From positions 62,001 to 126,000 of the forward strand of contig CAWBRT010000027.1 in assembly GCA_963791145.1 (NCBI GenBank): a stretch of 64,000 bases of DNA. The letters run 5' to 3'. The stretch is from CAWBRT01 sp963791145. GTDB taxonomy: Bacteria > Acidobacteriota > Terriglobia > Terriglobales > Acidobacteriaceae. This document shows, piece after piece, positions 47,334 to 54,997 of this stretch; the first letter of the stretch is position 1, and every line of letters starts with the position of its first letter. Under the pieces are notes generated by a model that was given only the letters and a program-made list of their open reading frames with translations, was not told the DNA's origin and did not search any database. The translations under genes were made by a program, and so were the position numbers.

Positions 47334-48338
47334 CTAAGCGCGCACTGCGGCGCCCGCGACTGCGGGGTTGCTGGCCGCCCGAAGCTGGGCTTGGATCCAG
47401 GGATAAGTCTTGGCGAGACCATCCCGCAACGATGCCGACGGCGCCCACCCGAGCTCCTGGCGAATCAGCTCGTTGTCCGAGTTTCTTCCCCGGACTCCCA
47501 GCGGACCCGGCACGTGCTTGATCCGCTGTTTCTTGCCGGCAATGTCCATGATTATATGGGCCATCTGGTTGATGGTGACCATTTCTTCCGACCCGATGTT
47601 CACCGGCCCGCGGAAGCTTGACTTCATTAGCCGGCGGACGGCCTCAAGGCATTCCTCGATATATAGAAACGAGCGCGTCTGCTCGCCGTCTCCCCAGATT
47701 TCAATCTCGCCGCCGTCAGGCTGCTCCGCCACTTTGCGGCAAAGAGCTGCCGGCGCTTTCTCGCGTCCGCCCGTCCAGGTGCCCTCCGGGCCGAAGATGT
47801 TATGGAACCTGGCCACCCGGACATCCAGGCGGTGGTTGCGGCAGAAGGCGAAATAGAGACGCTCGCTGAACAGCTTCTCCCAGCCGTACTCGCTGTCGGG
47901 CGCCGCCGGATACGCGCTTGACTCGGCACACATCGGGTTCTTCGGATCTTCCTGGTTGTGGGCTGGATACATGCAAGCCGAAGAGGAATAAAAAACCTTC
48001 TTGATCCCCCGCTTCACTCCGAAATCGCACATGTGCAGGTTGATCATGCCCGAGTTATGCATGATGTCGGCATCGTTCTCGCCGGTGAATACGAACCCGG
48101 CGCCGCCCATATCGGCCGCGAACTGATAGACCTCATCGAATGGGCGGTCGAGGATCTTCTCCCAGGTCCGGGCATCCCGCAAATCGCCGACAACAAAGTC
48201 GTCAGCGGCAGACCGACTGAATTCCGGGTGCTTAAGATCAACGCCACGCACCCAGAATCCCTCGTCTTTGAGCCGTTTCACCATGTGGCTTCCGATGAAA
48301 CCCCCTGCACCGCACACCAACATTGCCTTTGCCTGCAT
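47334..48338 (-). CDS. GDP-mannose 3,5-epimerase homologue
   Basis: About 334 residues, close to plant GDP-mannose 3,5-epimerase (GME), which makes GDP-L-galactose and GDP-L-gulose. MLVCGAGGFIGSHMVKRL is the cofactor loop. FAADMGGAGFVF and the NSGMINLHM block match GME. SSSACMYP holds the catalytic Cys, YGWEKLFSERL the Tyr-Lys pair, and RFHNIFGPEGTWTGGREKAPAALCRK contains the second catalytic Lys. DGEQTRSFLYIEECLEAVRRL, NIGSEEMVTINQMAHI and GVRGRNSDNELIRQELGW follow closely. The ATG at 48338 is preferred. It would act on the GDP-mannose pool that also feeds gmd. Confidence 0.85.
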   Translation of the reverse strand: MQAKAMLVCGAGGFIGSHMVKRLKDEGFWVRGVDLKHPEFSRSAADDFVVGDLRDARTWEKILDRPFDEVYQFAADMGGAGFVFTGENDADIMHNSGMINLHMCDFGVKRGIKKVFYSSSACMYPAHNQEDPKNPMCAESSAYPAAPDSEYGWEKLFSERLYFAFCRNHRLDVRVARFHNIFGPEGTWTGGREKAPAALCRKVAEQPDGGEIEIWGDGEQTRSFLYIEECLEAVRRLMKSSFRGPVNIGSEEMVTINQMAHIIMDIAGKKQRIKHVPGPLGVRGRNSDNELIRQELGWAPSASLRDGLAKTYPWIQAQLRAASNPAVAGAAVRA

Positions 48339-48502
48339 TACCTCTCCTGTTGGGAACAAGTTGCCGCCGCTCAATGCAGCAGCCGGGATAAGAACATCGA
48401 TCTGTGAGTCGATACAACCGGGACACCTGCACCGGCTGTCTCTGTCGGGAAATCAGAACCGGGATGGTGGGACAATTTGCGCCGGCTGCGGCTTCGGCGC
48501 CT

Positions 48503-49366
48503 TCAGGAAGCAGGAGTACCCACGCCCGCCTCGGCCGTCAGGCACAGGTGCCAGCCGAGCAATCGCTCGAGCCGACGGAAGAGCGGCGGCGGCATCCAGC
48601 GGAAGTACCACACCTTCGTATAACGATACATTACGTACTCGGAAATCTTGTACGGAAAGATATGGTCCACCATCGTTTCCGTGACCTTGAATCCTCCCGA
48701 TTCCACCAGCCGCCGGCCCTGGCTTCGCGAATAGGTATGGGTCACCGGACATCCCGTCTGTGCCTCTGAGTTCTTGGCGACGAGTTCGTTCGTGCGCCAG
48801 AACTGCCCCTTGCCGTACCCGCAAACGATCCAGAACACCTTCCAGGACCAGCGGTAGTACACCATGATCTTCACCGTGGCACTCGGGCCCGCATAATCAC
48901 GGAGTTGCGCCATTACCCGCTCCGGATGCGGTGTGTGGTGAATCACCCCGAAGGAATATATCAGGTCGTAACGTCCCGGCGGGACATATTTCCCGAGGTC
49001 TTCCGCGTTGGCCTGGATAAACGTGATCTGGTCCTCGAGTCCGAACACCTGCGCGCGCTGCCGCGCAATCTTCAGCGATGCCTCGGAAAGGTCTACAGCC
49101 GTTACCCGCGCGCCATGCCGGGCAAAGTTCATGGTATCGGTGCCGATGCCGCAGCCGATCTCCAGCACCCTCTTGCCGCGCCAGCGCTCGAATTCCGCAA
49201 ATCTCGGAATATGCGGCTCCACGAAATACTTGCGCCATTCGACCTCGTCAAAATACTCACGCGTCCCGACCGCCTTGTCGGAATGCCGGATGTTGCACGG
49301 CCGCTTGTTCCAATAATCGGCGACGGTGGTAATCGAAACCTGGTCGAAACTCTTCGTATCCGGCAT
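48503..49366 (-). CDS. Class I SAM-dependent methyltransferase
   Basis: A 287-residue methyltransferase. VADYWNKRPCNIRHS and a 25-residue helix precede RVLEIGCGIGTDTMNFARHGARVTAVDLSEASLKIARQR, a textbook motif I-II pair. FIQANAEDLGKYVPPGRYDLIYSFGVIHHTPHPERVMAQLRDY gives motif III-IV. The C-terminal third (KGQFWRTNELVAKNSEAQTGCPVTHTYSRSQ) is aromatic and basic, as in several polysaccharide-cluster methyltransferases. It follows the antiterminator gene, so it is the second gene of the locus. The acceptor is unknown. Confidence 0.82.
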   Translation of the reverse strand: MPDTKSFDQVSITTVADYWNKRPCNIRHSDKAVGTREYFDEVEWRKYFVEPHIPRFAEFERWRGKRVLEIGCGIGTDTMNFARHGARVTAVDLSEASLKIARQRAQVFGLEDQITFIQANAEDLGKYVPPGRYDLIYSFGVIHHTPHPERVMAQLRDYAGPSATVKIMVYYRWSWKVFWIVCGYGKGQFWRTNELVAKNSEAQTGCPVTHTYSRSQGRRLVESGGFKVTETMVDHIFPYKISEYVMYRYTKVWYFRWMPPPLFRRLERLLGWHLCLTAEAGVGTPAS

Positions 49367-49546
49367 CAGAACGCTGTGCTCCAGAGGGTGGGTTGGATCC
49401 CGAAAGCCTGTTCCAAGCAGAAGCGACCGGGCATGGACCGTGCCGATTCGCTTGCCGCTGAGGTTCTTCTCTGCGCTGCTTGCTTTCGGATCGTCAGCGC
49501 GCCGGGGTCCCCGGCACGCGGGCTGTTGCGCGTGCTGGGGTGGGTG

Positions 49547-50134
49547 TCATCGGGTTCGCGCTGCATCGCAGCATCCCTCAGAGGGCAGAAAGGGTTCGAG
49601 GTCGGCGACATCGACCTCGACAGCGATACTCCGCATGATCAATTCCAGGGTGAGCACGATGCGGGTGCTGCTCTTGTGCCGCACCACTATGCCCTGCAGA
49701 CCGGCCAATGCGCCGTTGCGGATTTTGGCTCTCTCGCCGACGTTGAGGAAGCGGTACGGCGTGGCATTGTAGAGGTGCAAGCCATCGCGCAGGGCTTCAA
49801 TTTCCGCGCTCGGCAAGGGGGCGGCACCCCGGCTCGTGCCTACGATGGATAGAATCCCCGGGGTGCTTAGAATCTTCGTCCTGTCGGCACGCGAAGCGTG
49901 CACGAACAGGTAGCTGGGAAACAGCGGGAGCTCAAGCGCCACCGCCCGCCCATCCTTCCAGCGCCGCCTGAGGCGATAGAGCGGCAGGAAATACTCGATT
50001 TCCCGCACCTCGAGATGGCTGGCCACCTGCTTTTCGTGACAGGGAGTTGTATAGACGGCGTACCAGTTCTCACCTGCTGGCTCCTGCGGATTCGCAATCG
50101 CCGCAACTGAACTCTGAAACAAGCCGCCGGACAT
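49547..50134 (-). CDS. NusG/UpxY-like transcription antiterminator
   Basis: About 195 residues. WYAVYTTPCHEKQVASHLEVREIEYFLPLYRLRRRWKDG is a NusG N-terminal (NGN) domain that binds RNA polymerase, with LELPLFPSYLFVHASRADRTKILSTPGI completing it. YRFLNVGERAKIRNGALAGLQGIVVRHKSSTRIVLTLELIMRSIAVEVD is a KOW domain. Such specialised NusG paralogues (RfaH, UpxY, LoaP) load on a leader and keep polymerase going through long surface-polysaccharide operons. It is the promoter-proximal gene of a 43-kb locus. The ATG at 50134 has GGAAGG upstream; the longer frame to 50239 runs through the leader hairpins. Confidence 0.85.
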   Translation of the reverse strand: MSGGLFQSSVAAIANPQEPAGENWYAVYTTPCHEKQVASHLEVREIEYFLPLYRLRRRWKDGRAVALELPLFPSYLFVHASRADRTKILSTPGILSIVGTSRGAAPLPSAEIEALRDGLHLYNATPYRFLNVGERAKIRNGALAGLQGIVVRHKSSTRIVLTLELIMRSIAVEVDVADLEPFLPSEGCCDAARTR

Positions 50135-50185
50135 GGCTCCGCCTTCCCTCGCACAAAAAGGGCTTTCACTAAGTCCCATGATTTT

Positions 50186-50229
50186 GCTCCAAAATGGAGC
50201 ACAGCTCAGTCGGCGAAAGCTTCGCCGAC
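50186..50229 (-). promoter_or_regulatory. Two leader hairpins upstream of the antiterminator gene
   Basis: GCTCCA (50186-50191) pairs with TGGAGC (50195-50200), and GTCGGCGAA (50209-50217) pairs perfectly with TTCGCCGAC (50221-50229), each around a 3-nt loop. They lie between the candidate promoter and the start codon of the NusG-like gene. Leader hairpins of this kind can act as pause or loading sites for specialised NusG proteins; that role is inferred here. Confidence 0.5.
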
Positions 50230-50276
50230 GGAAATCCACACTGCAATGCCAAAAACCAGCAACTCTAGAAGATTTA

Positions 50277-50307
50277 ATATTTTCCGCTCTCTACCTTGGC
50301 CTGTCAA
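50277..50307 (-). promoter_or_regulatory. Candidate sigma-70 promoter of the polysaccharide locus
   Basis: On the minus strand a perfect TTGACA (plus-strand 50302-50307) is followed after 18-19 nt by AAAATA/AAATAT in an AT-rich stretch (AAAATATTAAAT). It is the best promoter-like sequence in the divergent intergenic region and would give a leader of about 135 nt to the antiterminator start. Confidence 0.5.
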
Positions 50308-50904
50308 GGTTGATCTGCTGCCTCCAGAGTCTCACGTCGTCTGGTAGTCAAAGCAGCCGGTCTGTCATTTAGCGCAAACGGTGGTGAACATTTCTGACGA
50401 ACGCCCATACCCCTGAGTTGCCCAGGCTTGGCCGCCGCTCCCCGGCACAATGCGCCTGTAGTTGGTTGAACTCCTGGCAAATACGCCTCCATGGTGTCCC
50501 CGACCGACGCTGTCGCTGCGTCGGTTGGGGCAGAAAGATCACCGGCCTCCGCGCCGATGCGCTGAATCGCACCTGCGTATCCAGCAGAGCTGACGGTTCG
50601 CCAAATGTGCTCGAGCGCAAAGGCGTCGCTCTTCGTCTACATCTAAAAGCGGAACTTCCCTCTTGGAATCCGCTTCCCTCTTGGAATCAAAGACATGTCG
50701 CTTTTGTTAAGAACACCTGATTCTTGCTCTGGTTGCGAACTGCTGCACGGTAGAAGGTTGGGGGCTCGCTGTTCACGCGTGCCCTCCGGAAGTTCGAACA
50801 CGGCAATGTCAGCCCGAACCCGGCGCAACTTTCCTCAGGGTGGGGTACCGCTTTCATTCATTTACTCGGAAGCAAAGCACACATACACTCGAGGAGGTCT
50901 ACAT
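50308..50904. other. Intergenic between the polysaccharide locus and hpnI
   Basis: About 600 bp with no convincing gene on either strand. It holds the upstream part of the locus promoter region, a tandem pair of 15-bp repeats at 50656-50688, and the leader of hpnI. The 5' extension of the hpnI frame through this region looks non-coding. Confidence 0.45.
50656..50688 (+). repeat. Tandem 15-bp direct repeat
   Basis: TTCCCTCTTGGAATC occurs at 50656-50670 and again at 50674-50688, separated by CGC. The two copies are identical. They lie upstream of hpnI in the divergent intergenic region and could be an operator or a replication slip. Confidence 0.6.
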
Positions 50905-52146
50905 ATGGTGTCACTGACACAAGGATTCTTACTGGTTGGCGCGGCGGCGGGTCTTGCTTGTTGTACGGTTTTCCTGATCCTGGTCATTCTGGCGGCCCGG
51001 CGTTTTCGCCGGCGCCAGGAGAACGGCAGCACGGGCATCGGCGATCTCCAGCCGGTTTCCCTGCTCAAGCCCCTCTGCGGCATGGAGCCCGACCTGGAAC
51101 TCCATCTGGAGAGCTTTTTCACCCAGAGCTATCCCGCCTTTGAGATCGTCTTCGGCACCCGCAATGCCCAGGATCCGGCCCTGGGGGTGGTGCGCACTCT
51201 GCAGGAGCGCTATCCCCAGGTGCCGGTGAAGTTTGCCTTTTCCGGCGAACCCCACCGTGCCAATGCCAAGGTGTGCTCGCTGGAGAAGATGGTGGCTGCG
51301 GCCAGCTTCGACTACCTGGTGATCAGCGACAGCGACGTGCGCGTCAGCCCGGACTACGTGCGCCAGGTGGTTCGTCCCCTGGCCGATCAGCGGGTCGGAC
51401 TGGTGACCTGCCTGTACCGCGGAGCGCCGACCGTGGGCCTGTGGTCGCGCCTGGAAGCCCTCGGCATGTCGGTGGAGATGACCTCCGGGGTGATCGTGGC
51501 GGAGATGCTGGAAGGGATGCGCTTCGCCCTGGGACCGACGATGGCCCTGCGCCGCGAGGTGCTGCAGGCGGTGGGCGGCATCGGCCAGCTGGCCAGCTAC
51601 TGCTCGGACGACTACGTGCTGGGCAAAAAGATCTTCGAATCGGGACGCCTGGTGGTGTTCTCCTCCCATGTCATCGACCACGTGGCGCTGAGCCGCAGCC
51701 TGAAGGGCTCGATTATCCACCAGGTGCGCTGGATGAAGAGCACGCGCTTCTCCCGTCCCAAAGGCCACGTAGGCACGGGTCTGACCTTCGCCCTCCCGTT
51801 CGGGCTGCTGGGACTTTACGCCGGCCACGCTTCGCGGCATGAGATTCTCGGACTCTCGCTGCTGGCCCTGGCGGTGCTGAACCGGGTGATCCTGGCGATC
51901 ACGGCGGGCTGGTGGGTGGTGCGCGATCGCCTCTCGCTGCGCGACTGCTGGCTCTATCCGCTGCGCGACCTGATGGGCTTTTGCTTCTGGGTTGCCAGTT
52001 TTCTGGGGACGACCATCGTCTGGCGCGAACGCCGCTACCGGCTACTGCCCGGCGGAACCATGGAGCTTCTGCCTTCGGCTGTCGCCGGCCAAGCCCCTGA
52101 ACCGCTCACTGTCGACGCCCATGCGATGGCTGATCGACAGATTTGA
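50905..52146 (+). CDS. hpnI: HpnI-like / ceramide-glucosyltransferase-like glycosyltransferase
   Basis: A 413-residue membrane GT21-type enzyme. One N-terminal helix (GFLLVGAAAGLACCTVFLILVILA), then PVSLLKPLCGMEPDLELHLESFF, YLVISDSDVRVSPDYVRQVV (the D-x-D site), CSDDYVLGKKI and HQVRWMKSTRFSRP (Q-x-x-R-W). C-terminal helices follow. HpnI adds N-acetylglucosamine to bacteriohopanetetrol in hopanoid side-chain synthesis; relatives glucosylate ceramide or other lipids. GAGGAGG 7 nt before the ATG at 50905 fixes the start. No hpnJ/hpnK or squalene-hopene cyclase is in the window, so the lipid acceptor remains open. Confidence 0.78.
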   Translation: MVSLTQGFLLVGAAAGLACCTVFLILVILAARRFRRRQENGSTGIGDLQPVSLLKPLCGMEPDLELHLESFFTQSYPAFEIVFGTRNAQDPALGVVRTLQERYPQVPVKFAFSGEPHRANAKVCSLEKMVAAASFDYLVISDSDVRVSPDYVRQVVRPLADQRVGLVTCLYRGAPTVGLWSRLEALGMSVEMTSGVIVAEMLEGMRFALGPTMALRREVLQAVGGIGQLASYCSDDYVLGKKIFESGRLVVFSSHVIDHVALSRSLKGSIIHQVRWMKSTRFSRPKGHVGTGLTFALPFGLLGLYAGHASRHEILGLSLLALAVLNRVILAITAGWWVVRDRLSLRDCWLYPLRDLMGFCFWVASFLGTTIVWRERRYRLLPGGTMELLPSAVAGQAPEPLTVDAHAMADRQI

Positions 52147-52219
52147 AGGTCCGCGAATGCCGCCTGCTTTGCAGAAAGGTGCACCTCGTCGGTCGTAATG
52201 ATTTTCAAAGCTGGATAGA

Positions 52220-52919
52220 ATGATCGCCCCTAAACCAGTCTCGGTGCCCATGACGAAACGGATCAATAACGTGCAGGCCCTGCGCGGGCTGGCTGCCTTA
52301 CTGGTCGTGTACCTCCACTGTGGTTTGTTTTTCTGGAAATTCGGCCCTTTTGGCGGTTTCGGTGTCGAAGTGTTCTTTATGATCTCAGGATTTGTTATGG
52401 GATACACCGCCCTGAACAATTCCAGTCAGTTCCTGACCCGCCGGCTGATTCGGGTTATTCCCGCGTACTGGGCAGCTACACTGGCGGTGTTCGCAGCGGC
52501 TAACTGGCATCCGCATTTGATGATGGTGACGCGGGCAGATCCCGGAGCGCTGGTTAAAAGCCTGTTGTTCGTGCCGTACACAAGGGGGGACGGCCAGATT
52601 CAGCCAATGTTGTTCTTGGGCTGGACTCTTAACTACGAGATGTACTTTTATGTGCTGATGGCGATCGCGCTGGCAATTTGCAAGAGCAGACCGGGGCTTC
52701 TGACAACTCTTCTGATCACGGCGGGAATTGTCGTTTGCCGCCCCTTCGCCGGATCGAGCCCGGTTGCGTATTTCTACAGCCGGCTGCTCGTCTTCGATTT
52801 CGTCGCCGGCATAGCCGTGTAGTCACTTTACCGTGCCGTCCCGGAGGCATTCTGTTATCGAGTACGGTGGCTTCTTGGAGGACTGGCTGTTCTCTCCCTG
52901 TTGCACAAATACTGCCTTG
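52220..52919 (+). pseudogene. Acyltransferase-3 family membrane protein, truncated
   Basis: The first 200 residues are a clear acyltransferase-3 N-terminus: INNVQALRGLAALLVVYLHC, FGVEVFFMISGFVMGY and RRLIRVIPAYWAATL. The frame then meets TAG at 52820-52822, yet the same frame reads on as SLYRAVPEAFCYRVRWLLGGLAVLSLLHKYCL before running into the repeat at 52917. Normal length is 330-400 residues, so the last 4 or 5 helices are missing. O-acylation of a surface polysaccharide would be the usual role. Probably non-functional unless the amber codon is an error and the end lies elsewhere. Confidence 0.65.
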
Positions 52920-52946
52920 AAAGGGCGGGGCTTCAGCCCCTGAGGG
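52917..52946 (+). repeat. Dispersed palindromic repeat, copy B
   Basis: TTGAAAGGGC, then GGGGCTTCAGCCCC, then TGAGGG. It differs from copy C at 59565-59594 by one base in 30 and shares the TTGAAAGGG head and palindrome layout with copy A at 926-955. It directly abuts the truncated acyltransferase. Confidence 0.6.
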
Positions 52947-53012
52947 TATTATCGGTTTTACCGAAGTGCATTTATGCAACCAGCTCTAGACGTGGTGGTC
53001 CCTGGCAGAGCG

Positions 53013-53450
53013 CTATTTGCCAACCGTGCGATCGGCGCCGGAGTTGTAAAGTTTCTCCACCCGGTTGATATTGAAAAGCTTGTTGATTTGCTGCACCAGC
53101 TCTGCTCGCTGGTCGTTCAAGCGAGGAATCGCAAAGGATATTCTGCAGACCGCTGCTCTCTGCTCGGCGGTAAGGCTGGAAGGAGCGCCGGCCTGGCGGA
53201 TGATCAGTCGAATCTCATCCTCGATATTCCATAGCTGGGTGTTCATGTCCTTCAACTTCGCGTACAGGGTTTTGAAGTCATCCTGACCAGGCTTGGGTGT
53301 GAAGGAGTTCTTTCCCAGGTAGGCCTGGAGCTGATCGTATTCCTCCGCAAAATCCCTGGTCGATATCTGATTCTTCTTCGCTGCCGCGATCTTCAGCTCA
53401 AGGATCGTTTGCCGATCAACCACTTCTCCTGGTGAAGGAGCAAGCAGGCC
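53013..53450 (-). CDS. DUF6165-like protein
   Basis: A 145-residue protein from the ATG at 53450, which has GGAG about 9 nt upstream; the frame opens slightly earlier with TTG. SPGEVVDRQTILELKIAAAKK opens it, MNTQLWNIEDEIRLIIRQ lies in the middle, and RISFAIPRLNDQRAELVQQINKLF near the end. These match my recollection of the DUF6165 family (SPGE..D..TILEIK, LW.IED.IR, ..N..R..L...IN), often found beside glycosyltransferases. Helical, with no signal peptide or membrane segment. Function unknown. It follows the WbpA-like gene by 34 bp. Confidence 0.62.
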   Translation of the reverse strand, partial: GLLAPSPGEVVDRQTILELKIAAAKKNQISTRDFAEEYDQLQAYLGKNSFTPKPGQDDFKTLYAKLKDMNTQLWNIEDEIRLIIRQAGAPSSLTAEQRAAVCRISFAIPRLNDQRAELVQQINKLFNINRVEKLYNSGADRTVGK

Positions 53451-53484
53451 CATACCTTTTATCTCCAATCGTGCGAGTCACGCC

Positions 53485-54872
53485 TCAGCAGCGAACGATG
53501 TTATCGGCGTGAATTCCCTTGGTGGCGTTGCGCGTGTCCACCACCAGTTGCGATTCCGCCACGATCCGCCGGTAATCGTAGTCGGAGTGGTCGGTCACGA
53601 TCATCGCGCAGTCGTACTGCCCTAGATTCTCCAGCGGCGTGCACCTCATGTTCAGCTCATAGCGCCGCCCCCGGCCCACCGTCGGAAAGTACGGATCGTG
53701 GTAAGAAACGACAGCCCCTCGCTGCTTGAGCAACTCGATAATCACCAGCGACGGCGACTCCCGCAGATCGTCCACGTCGCGCTTGTACGCCAGCCCCAGC
53801 ACCAGCACCTTGGCTCCGTTCAGCGCCTTCTTCCGCTCATTCAGCGCCGCCGCCGTCTGCTCCAGCACGTAGTACGGCATGTTGCGGTTGATCTCGCCGG
53901 CCAGCTCGATAAATCGCGTGCGGAAATCAAACTGCCGCGCCTTCCACGACAGATAGAACGGATCGATCGGTATGCAGTGCCCGCCCAGACCCAGGGCCCG
54001 GATAAAACGCCTGAAAACCGAACGGCTTGGTCTTGGCCGCATCAATGACTTCGAAGATGTCAATCCCCATGCGCTCGCATAACTGCTTCAGCTCGTTCAC
54101 CAGCGCGATGTTCACGCAGCGGTAGATGTTCTCCAGCAGCTTCGTCATCTCCGCCGCCTTGGGCGACGATACCGGCACGGTGCGGTTGAAGATGGTGCCG
54201 TAGAGCGCGCAGGCCAGCTCCGTCCCCACCGGGCCCACTCCGCCCACCACCTTGGGAATGTCCCGCCGCGCCACCGTCTCATTGCCCGGGTCTTCCCGCT
54301 CCGGCGAAAACGCCACGTGCAACCCCTGACCCTCGCCGTTTCGCGCCACCTTCAACCCCGCCGGGCTGCCCTGCTCCAGCAGCGGGATCACGATCTCTTC
54401 GGTCGTTCCCGGGTAGGTTGTGCTCTCCAGGATGATCAGCTGGCCGTCGTGGGTATGCGGCGCAATCGCCTTGACCGTCTCGACGATGTAGCTCAGGTCG
54501 GGCTCGTGATATTCGTCGAGCGGAGTGGGAACGCAGATGATCACCGCATCCATCTCGCGCAGCTTGGAGTAATCCGCCGTCGCCGTGAAACCGCGCTTCT
54601 GCGCCGCCCGAGATCGCCTCACCGGAAATGCGCACGATGTAGGAGCCGCCCTCGTTGAGCGTCTTCACCTTCGCGGCGTCTATGTCGAACCCCGTCACCC
54701 GGAAACGCTCTTCGCTGAACAGCAGCGCCAGTGGTAACCCGACGTAACCCATCCCGATAATGCCAATCCGGGCAGTCCTAGATTCAATTTTCGCCGTCAG
54801 CTCGGCAGCGAGGGTGGATGATCGAGTCAACAAGATACGGAATCTCCAATTACCGAGTGTGAATCGACTCAT
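53485..54872 (-). CDS. UDP-N-acetylglucosamine/mannosamine 6-dehydrogenase (WbpA/WecC-like), twice frameshifted
   Basis: About 460 residues when repaired. IGIIGMGYVGLPLALLFSEE is the NAD loop. After GEAIS near 54608 one extra G shifts the frame to AQKRGFTATADYSKL, then CVPTPLDEYHEPDLSYI, ILESTTYPGTTEE, AFSPEREDPGN and PKVVGG. At about 53990 an extra T hides GPGLGGHCIPIDPFYLSWKAR, which contains the catalytic Cys. VLVLGLAYKRDVDDLRESPSLVIIELL ends the fold. The pattern (GLGGHCIPIDP) is that of N-acetylhexosamine dehydrogenases such as WbpA. It lies head-to-head with a WbpE-like aminotransferase, so the two probably make a 2,3-diamino-uronate precursor. Confidence 0.86.
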
Positions 54873-54997
54873 TCTACTGCAAACACGCATTTGCAAGACA
54901 GACCGCCCCGGGACGTTCCGGTATAGTAAAAGCATTCTGAACGACAGGAACCCAGAGGTATGGGCAACGCTACCCGCCGTTGCCGGTGAGAATCAGG

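Noticed and set aside
50134..50310. RfaH-type ops element in the leader
   Set aside because: I looked for GGCGGTAGCGTG-like sequence and did not find it. Only the hairpins are supported.
9880..52822. Recoding of TAG as an amino acid, suggested by two in-frame TAG codons
   Set aside because: TAG ends other intact genes here, for example the PdxA-like gene at 3623-3625. The two cases are better explained by substitution or decay.
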